NCBI RefSeq assembly: GCF_003351225.1
Contig: NZ_QQSY01000001.1
Span: forward strand, 62,001-126,000
Direction of reading: 5' to 3'
From: Dyella solisilvae
GTDB taxonomy: Bacteria > Pseudomonadota > Gammaproteobacteria > Xanthomonadales > Rhodanobacteraceae
Length of the DNA stretch: 64,000 bases
Positions 35,366-44,775 of the stretch are shown piece by piece. Within the stretch, counting starts at the first letter, position 1; each line of letters begins with the position of its first letter. The translations under genes were made by a program, and so were the position numbers. Below the pieces are notes generated by a model that saw only the letters and a list, made by a program, of their open reading frames with translations, did not search any database and was not told the DNA's origin.

Positions 35366-35514
35366 GGTGGACCCGGCATGGACTACTGCTCGAGCATCCA
35401 TCGAAGAAAGCACTCTTGGGCCATGCGTCCTACCTGGCCACGTGCCATCGCGCACGCGTGCCCATCGAAGGATGATGTGAAAACGACCAAGGCAGTCAAA
35501 AGGTAAACAGCATC

Positions 35515-36354
35515 ATGAATGCAGCGCACCCCGAACGCACCCAAAGTGCGCTAGCTCAGAATGAGCTAGGCGTCCTGCTGCGGTACTGGCGTCGTACCCG
35601 TGGCAAGAGTCAGCTTGAGGTCTCTCTCGACACGGGTATTTCGCAGCGCCACATAAGCTTCATCGAGAGTGGACGAAGCGTGCCTAGTCGCCAGACGCTC
35701 ACTGACATGGCCCAGGCGCTCGATGTCCCTTTCCGGGAGCGAAATGCGCTGTTGCAGGCGGCCGGGTATGCAGCCATGTATTCTGATGGTCCACTTGACG
35801 CCGCGGAGATGCAGGGCATCTATAAAGCCCTGGATCGCATGCTTGGCCAGCACGCACCCTTTCCTGCCCTGGTCATGGATCGGTACTGGAATATCTTGCT
35901 GGCCAACGAATCGACGCCTCGCTTCTTTGGTTGCTTCATCGACATGTCATTGCACCCAAAGCCGCGCAACATGCTCCACCTGATCTTTGATCCCAAGGGG
36001 ATGCGTCCATTCGTTGCCAACTGGGATCAGGCTGCCCGCAGCTTGATCCAGCGCGTGAAAGGCGAATCGATTGGGCGTGTCATCGACGACAAGACGCGAG
36101 AGCTTCTACAGGCACTTGGCGCCTATCCCGACGTCAAGCCTCAGTGGATGGCGGCTACTGATTTAGGCCAGGCCCCTCGCTCACCGGTTATACCATTGAG
36201 CTTCATAAAGGATGGGACGACCATGAATTACTTCTCGATGGTCACGACCGTGGGAACCCCGCAAACGATCGGTGCACAAGAGCTTCGCGTTGAGTGTCTG
36301 TTCCCTACTGATGAGGCCACGGAAAAGAGGCACCTTCAAATGCTGGCCAATTGA
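35515..36354 (+). CDS. XRE-family regulator with MmyB-like ligand-binding domain
   Basis: A 279-aa protein. The HTH spans residues about 18-75 (LGVLLRYWRRTRGKSQLEVS, then GISQRHISFIESGRSVPSRQ). The C-terminal MmyB-like PAS-type domain starts near ALDRMLGQHAPFPALVMDRY and continues WNILLANESTPRFF and LHLIFDPKGMRPFVANW. Such regulators often control neighbouring oxidoreductases in response to fatty-acid-like ligands. It follows the DJ-1-like gene on the same strand by 150 bp. Confidence 0.9.
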   Translation: MNAAHPERTQSALAQNELGVLLRYWRRTRGKSQLEVSLDTGISQRHISFIESGRSVPSRQTLTDMAQALDVPFRERNALLQAAGYAAMYSDGPLDAAEMQGIYKALDRMLGQHAPFPALVMDRYWNILLANESTPRFFGCFIDMSLHPKPRNMLHLIFDPKGMRPFVANWDQAARSLIQRVKGESIGRVIDDKTRELLQALGAYPDVKPQWMAATDLGQAPRSPVIPLSFIKDGTTMNYFSMVTTVGTPQTIGAQELRVECLFPTDEATEKRHLQMLAN

Positions 36355-36506
36355 TGGTGGCGCACCATCCATCAGGACCATGGCCGCCCCTCCGCGCAGT
36401 TCCTCTGCCAATGCACAGACAAGATCGGAGAGAAACCACTCAGAGCCAGACGTTCAGGCGCTGCCAGCCGAGCCGAATCTGAGGAAACGGTCGCATCGCC
36501 GATCGC

Positions 36507-37190
36507 CTAGAAATCTCTGAGGTTGTCAGTTTCGTTGCGCAGTACGTGGAGAAACTGCTCCAATTCTGCCTTGCGCGCCGGCACGCGCGCGCGTCCAGCA
36601 GGAGAGAGGACGTGGCCGGGAACCTCCGCCAGATTGGAGGTGAGCATGGGGATCACCTCGGGTCCTTGCGGCTTTCCGCCATTCGCGTCGATCAAGGCCA
36701 ATATTCTCGCCGCTCCGATCGCGCCCAGCCAGTCGAGTGCGTCGGCATCGTGCAGATATAACGCTTCGGCGCCTTGCGGCGTCCTGTCATACATGTGGGT
36801 TCGGATGGCGCCTTGAACTTTGGCGATCTTCTCCATCGGAAAGCCGGTGTCCTTGAGGACTGATGCAACGGTGTCGGCCGCCACGTCCGCATGGTCACGC
36901 TTGGGATCCCGCCATGGAGGAAACATCCCCATGTCGTGAAGGTAGGCTGCTGCGAACAAGACATCGTCATCGAGTTGCACGTGATCGGACTCGGCCAACT
37001 CATGCGCAAGACGGTAGTCGCGAACAGAGTGGGAATATCCCCAGGCCGGATGCTTGAAATGCTCCGCCGCGAATTCGTCCACCCTCTGGCGCCAGTCGGA
37101 CGCTGTCGCGCCTGGCGCTGCGCCAACCGGTGCGCTCAGAGTCATGACAGCAAGAGCTGAGAAACACAGCACCAACTTAAGGTACGACAT
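36507..37190 (-). CDS. Exported HD-domain protein
   Basis: A 227-aa protein starting MSYLKLVLCFSALAVMTLSA with GAGGA upstream and a signal peptide ending near VGAA. The HD metal site is seen as GYSHSVRDYRLAHELAE, FAAAYLHDMGMFPPW (HD), AIRTHMYDRTP and YLHDADALDWLG. Metal-dependent phosphohydrolase activity is likely, but periplasmic location is unusual for nucleotide-acting HD enzymes. It lies 16 bp downstream of the M61 peptidase, probably in one transcript. Confidence 0.82.
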   Translation of the reverse strand: MSYLKLVLCFSALAVMTLSAPVGAAPGATASDWRQRVDEFAAEHFKHPAWGYSHSVRDYRLAHELAESDHVQLDDDVLFAAAYLHDMGMFPPWRDPKRDHADVAADTVASVLKDTGFPMEKIAKVQGAIRTHMYDRTPQGAEALYLHDADALDWLGAIGAARILALIDANGGKPQGPEVIPMLTSNLAEVPGHVLSPAGRARVPARKAELEQFLHVLRNETDNLRDF

Positions 37191-37206
37191 GGCAGTCCTC
37201 ACTCCT

Positions 37207-39171
37207 TCATTGACGAGGCGCAAGAATGTCGTCAAGGATCGCGGCAACCCCGGGTACTCGCTCAAGATGCGGATATCTCGGACCACCGGTCCACGCCACC
37301 GACAACGCTTGCGTCGTTACACCTCGCACGACCTGCAGGTCGATCTTGCCGCCGTTGCGCGCGGCGATGACGGCGGTCTTCAATGCCTCAGCACTGTAAG
37401 GAGCGCCATTGACCGACTGCACCTTCGCCCCTGCCACGATGCCCGCATGCCAGGCCGGCCCATCCCAGGTGACTGCGGTGACCGTTCCATCCTTGTCGAG
37501 AGTCATCCCCAGCGAATAGCGCAGGTCGATCACTCCGCTGCGCTGCTCGGTCGCCAACTGCTGAGGAGACGGTTGGTCCGTCCAGCTCAGCCTATAGCCA
37601 CCGCGTGTAATGCCATCGAGGTCGGCGGTGGCGGCGACGCTGTCCACGCGGGCGCGAAGGAACGTCTCCCAATCGTAGGGCAGTACGGCGTTGAGGCCGG
37701 CGACGAGATCTTCGAACGTATAGGGCGCCGCCACCAGGCTGCCGTCGCGGACACCGAAAAATCCGCGCGCAAAGTCGTCCAGCGATTTGCGGCCGCCACT
37801 GCGCTCGCGGATCAGCGTGTCGATGTCCAGCCAGACCAACTCCCCCTGTGAGTAAGCGTCGATTACGCCCAGCTGCCAATCCGGCCAGGATTGGCGCCGT
37901 CCATCCGGCCAGAGGTTGGCGTTGCCGTGCTGGATGAGAACCTCGTCTGACGCGTCTTGAAGCGTGCGCCACTGCATCCCCGGGCGCACCGCAAAGTCCG
38001 ACGCCACTCCCTCCCACGATGCCACGGCCTCCGGAAGGGTGGTGATGCCCGATCGAGCATCGAGCACGCCGTTCCAATAGACCGTCAGGCCTTCGAAGAC
38101 CCACAGCAGCGACTCTTGCGGCGGCGTGTTGAAGTTGGCCGGCCACATGGGTGCGGGCACTCGAAAAAGGCCGTTCCAGGAATGCACATACCCGTGGAAG
38201 GGAACGCCCCATCGGCTGGAGAAACGCTCTTTGTTGCTGAAGAAGTCTGCCGGCAGTTGGTTCTCACCGGATTGACGCTGCTCGAAATAGCTCGGGCCGA
38301 AGTCGTTTGACAGCCATACCATCAGGTCGTAATGGCCGAAATGCCGGCCGCCGAACAATTTATAGGCCTGCGCCACCTCGCGCCGATATCGGTCGATGGC
38401 CTCGTCCGGCACCACGAGACCGGCCTCCGTGTCGGCAGCGATATCCAGGCGCACCGGGACCGGGTTCTCGCTGAGCGAGTATTGCTTCAACCAGCGCGCG
38501 GCCATCACCGGCGAATCCACAAGTGTGTCGAGCGATGTGGGCGCGAATTTCAGGACATCACCCGAACGTTGGGCGCCTTCAAGCGACGAGGCGAACTGCC
38601 AATTTGCGGGTAGCGTCACCGTCGGAGCGACCATGATGCGGCGCGCGTAGTAGCCGGCCGGATATAGCACGTGGCTTTGCCACTGCAGGTCGAGCATCGT
38701 CGGGGTTGCGAGGACCGGGCCGACGCGTTGCTCCGAGGGAACGAGAAACTGGAAGTTGAGTTCGACTTCTTTGGCGCCCGCGGGCACGTCAACCTGAAAT
38801 GCGGCGGCTTCAGCCGGGTCGCGGCGCCACGTCAGCGGGGCGCCGGCCGCCCTGACCACCAAGCCGGCGAGTTGGTCGAGCGCGTTGGGCGGCACCGGGT
38901 CGCCCGGAATCCATTCCGGAAACAAGAGCGTCAAGCGCTGACCGCCTTGCACCGGCACCGTTTCGTGGATCCGGTGAATGCCCCGCGCAACGTCAGTCGC
39001 GTCGATCTCGAGGCGGATCACGCCCGGATACGCGACGTCGCGGGGTGCTTCGATCGCTGGCGGCGGTGTGACGGCCTTGGGCAGCGGCCAGACATCGGGC
39101 GATGTGCTCGCGACTGCCAGCGTTGGCAGCCCGAGCACGATCAGAAAAGTACTCGCCAGTGCTTTGATCAT
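37207..39171 (-). CDS. M61-family peptidase homologue lacking the catalytic glutamate
   Basis: A 654-aa exported protein (signal MIKALASTFLIVLGLPTLAVAS). An M61 N-terminal beta domain (residues about 45-230) is followed by the catalytic domain and a PDZ domain near residues 555-630 (SLGMTLDKDGTVTAV, AGIVAGAKVQSVNG). The zinc motif reads H326-G-Y-V-H330-SWNG instead of HExxH, with third ligand E360 in WVFEGLTVYW. The Glu-to-Gly change removes the general base, so it may bind zinc and substrate without cleaving. Followed 16 bp later by an HD protein. Confidence 0.87.
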   Translation of the reverse strand: MIKALASTFLIVLGLPTLAVASTSPDVWPLPKAVTPPPAIEAPRDVAYPGVIRLEIDATDVARGIHRIHETVPVQGGQRLTLLFPEWIPGDPVPPNALDQLAGLVVRAAGAPLTWRRDPAEAAAFQVDVPAGAKEVELNFQFLVPSEQRVGPVLATPTMLDLQWQSHVLYPAGYYARRIMVAPTVTLPANWQFASSLEGAQRSGDVLKFAPTSLDTLVDSPVMAARWLKQYSLSENPVPVRLDIAADTEAGLVVPDEAIDRYRREVAQAYKLFGGRHFGHYDLMVWLSNDFGPSYFEQRQSGENQLPADFFSNKERFSSRWGVPFHGYVHSWNGLFRVPAPMWPANFNTPPQESLLWVFEGLTVYWNGVLDARSGITTLPEAVASWEGVASDFAVRPGMQWRTLQDASDEVLIQHGNANLWPDGRRQSWPDWQLGVIDAYSQGELVWLDIDTLIRERSGGRKSLDDFARGFFGVRDGSLVAAPYTFEDLVAGLNAVLPYDWETFLRARVDSVAATADLDGITRGGYRLSWTDQPSPQQLATEQRSGVIDLRYSLGMTLDKDGTVTAVTWDGPAWHAGIVAGAKVQSVNGAPYSAEALKTAVIAARNGGKIDLQVVRGVTTQALSVAWTGGPRYPHLERVPGVAAILDDILAPRQ

Positions 39172-39195
39172 ATCGAGTCCCTTTGCCGTTCAAAT

Positions 39196-39510
39196 TCAGC
39201 CCAGCTTAGAACCGGATATTGAACTCATCTGTCTTTCTATGATGCTGGTGAAGCGTATGACGGGGTTCATCCGAATGCTCCAAGGGAAGAAGAGTGCCAT
39301 TGGAGGGCGAACGGGTCGGGTATGCCTAGAGAGATTGCGGCCAGCCGTGCTCCGAATGCGGCGGATGGCCTGGCTTGGCTCGCGCCGAATTGGAACGGCG
39401 CTTGGCGCAGGGCCTGCGCGGAGGTTCGACAGACCCGTGCGCGGCGCTATCGGTGAGCCGAATCATGGGATCGAGGTTGGTCAGTACTTGTACCTGAGCG
39501 ACGCGATCGT
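39196..39510 (-). pseudogene. Relic of a LytTR regulator C-terminus plus start of an NTF2-like gene
   Basis: Read on the minus strand, this matches the region 42540-42800 (end of the intact LytTR regulator and start of the next gene) over about 260 bp at roughly 80-85% identity by eye. It shows RVAQVQVLTNLDPMIRLTDS, then a 1-nt deletion relative to the intact gene, loss of the stop, and a start MNPVIRFTSII like MNPMVRIISIL that ends after 24 codons. It is the remains of a second LytTR/NTF2 locus in inverted orientation. Confidence 0.8.
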
Positions 39511-39583
39511 ATCGCCCTTCCTGGGCCTGCGTCGCCCAAGGTGCTCCGAATATCCCATGGAGTGACTGGATGGCCGTGGCGTT

Positions 39584-40318
39584 TCAGAGCTGCGCAAGGC
39601 CGCCGTCGACAGCGAGCTCGCTGGCAGTCATGAAGCTGCTGTCCGGCGACGCGAGAAAGGCAGCAGCGGCCCCGATCTCCGCCGGATCGGCCATGCGCTG
39701 GAGCGGAGTCATCGAAGCGAAGACCTTCTGCCCCTCCTCGCCCAGCGCTTCCTTCGCGAGTTCGGTCGCCGTCGCCCCGGGCGACAGTACGTTTACCCGG
39801 ATGCCGGTGCCCTTCAGGTCCTCCGCCCAGGTTCGCGCGAGGTTGCGCACTGCCGCCTTGCTCGCGCTGTATGCGCTCATTGCCGGGGCGCCGGTGGTGC
39901 CGGCGCTAGATCCGGTCAGGATGATCGAGCCGCCCTGGCCCATCAGTGGCAGCGCCTTCTGGACCGTGAAGATCGTGCCCTTCACATTGGTGTCGAAGGT
40001 TTCGTCAATGTGCTCGGCAGTGATCGCCCCGAGCGGAAGCTGGCTTCCCGCCCCGGCATTGGCGAAGACGATATCGAGAGTTCCGCGCTCGGCCTTCACT
40101 GCCGCGTAGAGCCGGTCGAGGTCGACCAGGTCGGAAACCGAGCCCTTCACTGCGCGAGCATTGGGGCCGAGCTTGGCCACGGCGGCGTCGAGCGCTTCCT
40201 GCCGGCGGCCGAAGATGAAGACGAAGGCGCCCTCGTCAATGAAGCGCTTCGCCGCAGCGAAACCGATACCGGTGGCGCCACCGGTGATCACGGCGGTCTT
40301 TCCATTAAGTCGGGTCAT
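39584..40318 (-). CDS. SDR-family oxidoreductase
   Basis: A classical 244-aa short-chain dehydrogenase starting MTRLNGKTAVITGGATGIGF (TGxxxGIG). FANAGAGSQLP (NAG), Ser in LTGSSAGTTG and YSASK supply the catalytic set. An upstream in-frame extension of 19 codons is not family-like and was discarded. Divergent from an HxlR regulator 84 bp away, a very common pairing, so it is probably repressed or activated by it, for example in response to quinones or aldehydes. Confidence 0.92.
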   Translation of the reverse strand: MTRLNGKTAVITGGATGIGFAAAKRFIDEGAFVFIFGRRQEALDAAVAKLGPNARAVKGSVSDLVDLDRLYAAVKAERGTLDIVFANAGAGSQLPLGAITAEHIDETFDTNVKGTIFTVQKALPLMGQGGSIILTGSSAGTTGAPAMSAYSASKAAVRNLARTWAEDLKGTGIRVNVLSPGATATELAKEALGEEGQKVFASMTPLQRMADPAEIGAAAAFLASPDSSFMTASELAVDGGLAQL

Positions 40319-40373
40319 GTCATGGATGCCTGGTTGGGGTTGCCCAAGCATGTGGTGCTGATTACCTTTGGAC

Positions 40374-40397
40374 AAGTATGCACTTTTTGGTAAGTAT
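40374..40397. promoter_or_regulatory. Candidate HxlR operator: AAGTAT direct repeat in divergent promoter
   Basis: Two AAGTAT hexamers 18 bp apart (40374 and 40392) in the 84-bp gap between the SDR and HxlR genes. HxlR proteins often bind repeated elements in such shared promoters. Tentative. Confidence 0.3.
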
Positions 40398-40402
40398 CAA
40401 AT

Positions 40403-40765
40403 ATGACAACGCCTCCTGAAATCTGCGATACCGGCTGCGGGCTCAACGCCACCCTGCGCATCATCTCTGGCAAGTGGAAACCGCTGATCCTGTTTTTCCT
40501 TCGGAACGGCCCGAAGCGCTACGGCGAGATCAAGCGCTTGATCGACGGCGTCAGCGACAAAGTGCTGATCCAACAGTTGAAGGATCTTGAGGCCGATCAC
40601 GTACTGGCGCGGACCGACTACAAGGAGGTGCCACCGCGCGTGGACTACGCACTAACCCCGCTTGGTCGCAGCCTGGCCGAAGCGATCGTCCCGCTATGCA
40701 CGTGGGGAACGGAGAACGCGTCGGAAATGGCTAGCATCTTCGCCAAGCGCGACGCGTCGCCGTAG
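40403..40765 (+). CDS. HxlR-family winged-helix regulator
   Basis: A 120-aa regulator: CDTGCGLNATLRIISGKWKPLILFFL, then RYGEIKRLIDGVSDKVLIQQLKDLEADHVLAR and YALTPLGRSLAEAI are diagnostic for HxlR. The two N-terminal Cys residues (CDTGC) may sense thiol-reactive compounds. Divergent from the SDR at 39584. Confidence 0.93.
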   Translation: MTTPPEICDTGCGLNATLRIISGKWKPLILFFLRNGPKRYGEIKRLIDGVSDKVLIQQLKDLEADHVLARTDYKEVPPRVDYALTPLGRSLAEAIVPLCTWGTENASEMASIFAKRDASP

Positions 40766-40846
40766 AGTAGGTCTAATCTACCGGCGCTGACTCGCTGCCA
40801 TCCGCGACATCTTGCGAGCGAAGCGCTGATCGCACTGCGTGAGCCC

Positions 40847-41944
40847 ATGCCCCTAACGCAAGTTCGAATGGATGCCCACCAGGCTCCGGAGTCACCTTCC
40901 CGGTTGCTCACTTTGGTGATCGGATGGGGGCCCTGCACGCTTGCCAGCAGCATTGGCGCCCTGGCCGTCATCCACGACGCTCCGCGGCAGGCACTTTTCG
41001 ACTTGCTGCTATGGCTCGCATACAGCCTGGCCGCATTCCCCTTTGCCTGGATCTTGCGCTCTACCTGGCGTGCGAACTTGCGCTTCAGCGTGGCCGTAGC
41101 ATTGCTGATGTTGACCAGCTTCCTGCTGGCGATGCTGGTTTCGATTCCGCAATATGAATTGGCAACCCGGCTTGGCCTGATACGACCTGCCCCGCTATGG
41201 CCTGCCCTGCTTATTCGCATGCAAGGCAGCTGGTTCCTGCTGATCATCTTCGCGGCGCTGTATTGGGTGGCTGGCTACAGCATCCTGGCCATGAAACGGC
41301 GGGAGCGGGAAGAACAAGCCGTGGCGCTTGCCCGGGATGCCGAGCTCATTGCACTCCGCTATCAATTGCAACCGCACTTCCTGTTCAACGCGCTTAATGC
41401 CATATCGACGCTTGTCGTCGAACGACACACGGATCAGGCCGCCCGAATGATCGCCCGTCTGGGCGACTTCCTGCGGCTTACCCTGATTGGCGACGGGAGA
41501 CACGAAGTTTCACTGGCGGAAGAATTGAACGCCACCGCGTCCTATCTGGATATCGAGCGCGCGCGCCTGGGCGATCGCCTGTCGATCACCATGCAAGTCG
41601 GACCTGAAGTCATGCTGTGCCGCGTCCCATGGCTTTTCATGCAGCCCCTGCTGGAAAACGCCATTCGGCATGGGGTAGCCATGCGACCTGAAGGTGGTCG
41701 TATCGATGTCGATGCATCGCGCCATGGCGACCATCTCTGTGTGCGGGTGAGAAGCGACGGCACGTGGCGCGAAAGTGCTTCACCGTCACTCGATGGCCAA
41801 GGGATTGGCTTGAGCAATATCCAGGCGAGGCTCTCCAAGCTCTATGGCGACACCGACGCGCTGTCCATCAAACAGGGCCAGGAAGATGTCACCGTGACGG
41901 TCCGAATCCCCTTCGTCACTCACCCTTATTCCGAGGCGTCTTGA
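40847..41944 (+). CDS. LytS/YehU-type sensor histidine kinase
   Basis: A 365-aa membrane kinase with four hydrophobic helices in residues about 18-150. The dimerisation/phosphoacceptor motif is ALRYQLQPHFLFNALNAIST (H177), and the ATPase domain has LFMQPLLENAIRHGV (N box) and GQGIGLSNIQARL (G box). The stop overlaps the response-regulator ATG by 1 bp, so the two form a unit. The start could also be the Met at codon 8. Confidence 0.92.
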   Translation: MPLTQVRMDAHQAPESPSRLLTLVIGWGPCTLASSIGALAVIHDAPRQALFDLLLWLAYSLAAFPFAWILRSTWRANLRFSVAVALLMLTSFLLAMLVSIPQYELATRLGLIRPAPLWPALLIRMQGSWFLLIIFAALYWVAGYSILAMKRREREEQAVALARDAELIALRYQLQPHFLFNALNAISTLVVERHTDQAARMIARLGDFLRLTLIGDGRHEVSLAEELNATASYLDIERARLGDRLSITMQVGPEVMLCRVPWLFMQPLLENAIRHGVAMRPEGGRIDVDASRHGDHLCVRVRSDGTWRESASPSLDGQGIGLSNIQARLSKLYGDTDALSIKQGQEDVTVTVRIPFVTHPYSEAS

Positions 41945-42672
41945 TGCGTGTTTTAGTGGTGGATGACGAGCCTCTGGCGCGTCGCGGCATCATCGCCCGC
42001 CTCGCTCGGGAGGAGGACATGACTGTGGTTGGCGAGGCGGCGGACGGCGCCAGCGCCGTGTCGGCCATGAACGAGCTCAAGCCCGACCTGGTCTTTATCG
42101 ACATCGCCATGCCCGCACTTGACGGCCTATCCGCGGTGGCGATGCTTCCGTGGGAGCATCGCCCCATCGTGATCTTCGTCAGCGCGTTTGATCAGTTTGC
42201 CATCCAGGCGTTTCAGGTGCGCGCACTGGACTACTTACTCAAGCCCATCGACGACGATCGATTTTCTGAATCCGTCGCTCGGGCAAAAGAGGCATGGCTT
42301 GCCCGCCCCCATAGGAGCACAACACCCTCGCAACCTTCGAGGTTCACTGTTCGGGTTGGCGCCCGTGAGGAGGTGGTCGACATCGCCCATGTGGACTGGA
42401 TCGAGGCTGACGGTGATTACGCGACGCTCCACCTTGGCCCACGGACGCTTTTGCTGCGGGAACCCTTGCACAAGCTGGCTTCGCGTCTCGATCCCGACCA
42501 ATTCGTACGCATCCATCGCTCCACCATCGTGCGTGTCTCACGAGTCGCACAGATTCAAGCGCTGACCAATCGGGATGCCATGATTCGGCTCACCGATGGC
42601 ACCGCGCTACGGGTCAGTCGAACGTACACGCAAGCCCTGCGACAGGCGTTGTTCCAATTTGGCGCGAGCTGA
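41944..42672 (+). CDS. LytTR-family response regulator
   Basis: A 242-aa regulator. The receiver domain begins MRVLVVDDEPLARRGI with phosphoacceptor D53 (LVFIDIAMPALDG) and K at LLKPID. The LytTR DNA-binding domain spans residues about 140-240 (VDWIEADGDYATLH, FVRIHRSTIVRVSRV, LRVSRTYTQAL). Partner of the upstream kinase. A degenerate inverted copy of its 3' end lies near 39.4 kb. Confidence 0.94.
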   Translation: MRVLVVDDEPLARRGIIARLAREEDMTVVGEAADGASAVSAMNELKPDLVFIDIAMPALDGLSAVAMLPWEHRPIVIFVSAFDQFAIQAFQVRALDYLLKPIDDDRFSESVARAKEAWLARPHRSTTPSQPSRFTVRVGAREEVVDIAHVDWIEADGDYATLHLGPRTLLLREPLHKLASRLDPDQFVRIHRSTIVRVSRVAQIQALTNRDAMIRLTDGTALRVSRTYTQALRQALFQFGAS

Positions 42673-42776
42673 GTCAGGCCATCTGGCGCATGCGGAGCAC
42701 GGCTGGCCGCAAGCTCTCTAGGCATACCCGATCCGTTCGTTCTCCAATGGGGCTCCTCTTCCCCTGGAGCATCCAA

Positions 42777-43295
42777 ATGAACCCCATGGTTCGCATCATC
42801 AGCATCTTGAGCCTGGCCTCAGTCGCCTCCGCCAATGCCTTGGCGGCGCCCACCACCGTGGAAGACACCCAGGACGTCGAGCATGTCATGCACGCCTTCC
42901 ACCAGTCGGTGGTCGATCACGACGGCGAGCGGTTATCAGCGCTCTTTTTGCCCCAAGCCAATCTCTTCCTGAATGTCCTTGGCGATGATCGATTGGCGGC
43001 GGCCCGAGCAAAATTACCGGACGCCCCGAAAGTGCGCGTCAGCTCCCCCGCGGAATTCGCCCATTACGTGAGTACGACGAAGTCAGCCCTGGACCCCGTA
43101 CATAGCCATCTTCAAGTACACAGCGACGGCATCATCGCTACCGTCTACTTTGATTTCGTCTTCAATGCCGACGGCAAACCAAGCAATGTCGGCAATGAAA
43201 CGTGGCAACTGGTCAAGGGAGAACAAGGTTGGCGTATTGCGGCGATTACCTACTCGTCAAGAATTCCAGGCTCGCAACGCACTGCATCACCCTAA
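42777..43295 (+). CDS. Exported NTF2-like (SnoaL-type) protein
   Basis: A 172-aa protein with signal peptide MNPMVRIISILSLASVASANALA. The mature part follows the NTF2-like pattern: DVEHVMHAFHQSVVDHDGERLSALFLPQA, HSDGIIATVYFDFVFN, NVGNETWQLVKGEQGWRIAA. The ATG has GGAG 8 nt upstream. It follows the LytTR gene, as did the degenerate copy, which suggests a conserved link between the pair. Function unknown. Confidence 0.75.
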   Translation: MNPMVRIISILSLASVASANALAAPTTVEDTQDVEHVMHAFHQSVVDHDGERLSALFLPQANLFLNVLGDDRLAAARAKLPDAPKVRVSSPAEFAHYVSTTKSALDPVHSHLQVHSDGIIATVYFDFVFNADGKPSNVGNETWQLVKGEQGWRIAAITYSSRIPGSQRTASP

Positions 43296-43470
43296 ATGGC
43301 GAAGCCGGATTTGGGGTGCCTTGGCTTAGGCCATAACCCAAGCCAGCGGGCGGCCGCATTGCAAATGCCTGGCGGACGGGTTTCGCGCAATTGACACAAT
43401 CCTGCGCAACCACTGACAACCCATCCAGGCGATGATGCTCGCACCATCCAGATCATCGCCGAAGATTCTC

Positions 43471-44265
43471 ATGGATAAACGTCTTGTGTATTTGGCCCTT
43501 TGTTTAGGGCTGGCAGCAGCAACGCCAGGCTTTGCCTCATCGACTTCTCTACCGGAGATCGCATCTGGTTCGTCTGCACGACCGCGAACAGCCGAGGCCG
43601 GTGTAACCCGGATCCTTCGTCAAAACGACGAGCTCTTGTTGAACGCCATACATCGAGGTGATCGTGAAACCTGGGACCGACTGACGACATCGGATTTCAT
43701 GTATGTCGAAGAAGGCGACGTGAATCGGAAGCCCGAATTCCTTCGCCAACTAAAGGAAGACGGCCTTGCTCCACTCGTCATCAGGGAATACGAGGTGCAA
43801 GTCATCGGAGATACCGCGCAGGTCTTCCACAGGGATGACGTACCCCAAAGACCTGGAGGCCCATCGACCGGGAATTCACACCTCCTGATGACGGAAACCT
43901 GGCAGCACATAGATGGCTGCTGGCTGCTGCGCATTGTGCATACGGATCGGATTCGCGTGGACCCACCCGCCATAACCCTCTCACCACAACAAATGGATGA
44001 ACTGGTGGGCGCCTATCGGAGCGGAACGATGACATACGTCGTCCGACGTCAAGCCGGCCAAATACTGGGCAGTACGGACGGAACCCATTTTGAGGTGCTA
44101 ATGGCCGAGACGAGGGATGTGCTCTTCGAACCTGGAAATGTCTGGGTGAAGAAAATTTTCCAACGCGACACGAAAGGCCGCGTCACGGGGTTCGCTGACA
44201 GAAGCGAAAGTTCGGAGCGTGCGTGGACACGCGTGGCTGCAGAAGCACAAGGCCCTGTGCACTGA
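43471..44265 (+). CDS. Exported NTF2-like protein with C-terminal beta extension
   Basis: A 264-aa protein with signal peptide (MDKRLVYLALCLGLAAATPGFA). Residues about 50-160 are NTF2-like (RQNDELLLNAIHRGDRETWDRLTTSDFMYVEEG, TWQHIDGCWLLRIVHTDRIRV). The rest (PQQMDELVGAYRSGTMTYVV, GQILGSTDGTHFEVLMAET) resembles the DUF3471-like tail seen after beta-lactamase-type domains. It follows the preceding NTF2-like gene by 175 bp. Function unknown. Confidence 0.7.
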   Translation: MDKRLVYLALCLGLAAATPGFASSTSLPEIASGSSARPRTAEAGVTRILRQNDELLLNAIHRGDRETWDRLTTSDFMYVEEGDVNRKPEFLRQLKEDGLAPLVIREYEVQVIGDTAQVFHRDDVPQRPGGPSTGNSHLLMTETWQHIDGCWLLRIVHTDRIRVDPPAITLSPQQMDELVGAYRSGTMTYVVRRQAGQILGSTDGTHFEVLMAETRDVLFEPGNVWVKKIFQRDTKGRVTGFADRSESSERAWTRVAAEAQGPVH

Positions 44266-44775
44266 AGTTGAAGAGGCCAGGCCACGCCCTTTGCATGCCT
44301 TCCGGGCGTCACTTCAAGTGGCCTCTCGCGCTCAAACAGGACCTCCACCTTGTCGGTTGCGGTCGATGAAGAGATCAAGCGTCACCATGATGGCTTGGGC
44401 GGCGAGAATTCGCGGCGTATCGCCTTCAGGTGGCTGCGATAAGTCGAATGCAGGCAATCGCTCTGCCCGCGATAACTGACCCCAAGCCACCAGGCCCCCA
44501 GGTCCCGCGTCCGTGTCCGGCCGGAGATGGGTATTTGTAATGCGCACGTTAACCACCAATCGCCCGCCTGTGCACGACGCCAAGTATGCGCATGCCATCA
44601 CCCCGCGCAGCTGGCCGCATTGTCATGAAAGTTACAGATCGCTGCGCTCAGCCGTAATACGCTTTCCTTGCGCAGCCACCTGCGCTTGACGGTATCCGCC
44701 ATACGCGATTGGTCCGTCAACGCCAGGTGCAGATCCCTGGTTGCGCACGACCGTTAACTCGTGGAGTGCCTGACC
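44266..44775. other. Intergenic gap
   Basis: About 510 bp with no supported gene. It contains GCGATAACTGACCCC at 44469, a left half-match to the dispersed 21-bp motif, and another GCGATAAG at about 44436. Confidence 0.3.

Noticed and set aside
44332-44601. 89-codon minus-strand gene in the gap after the NTF2-like gene
   Set aside because: No Shine-Dalgarno, no recognisable fold, and it overlaps half-copies of the dispersed motif.
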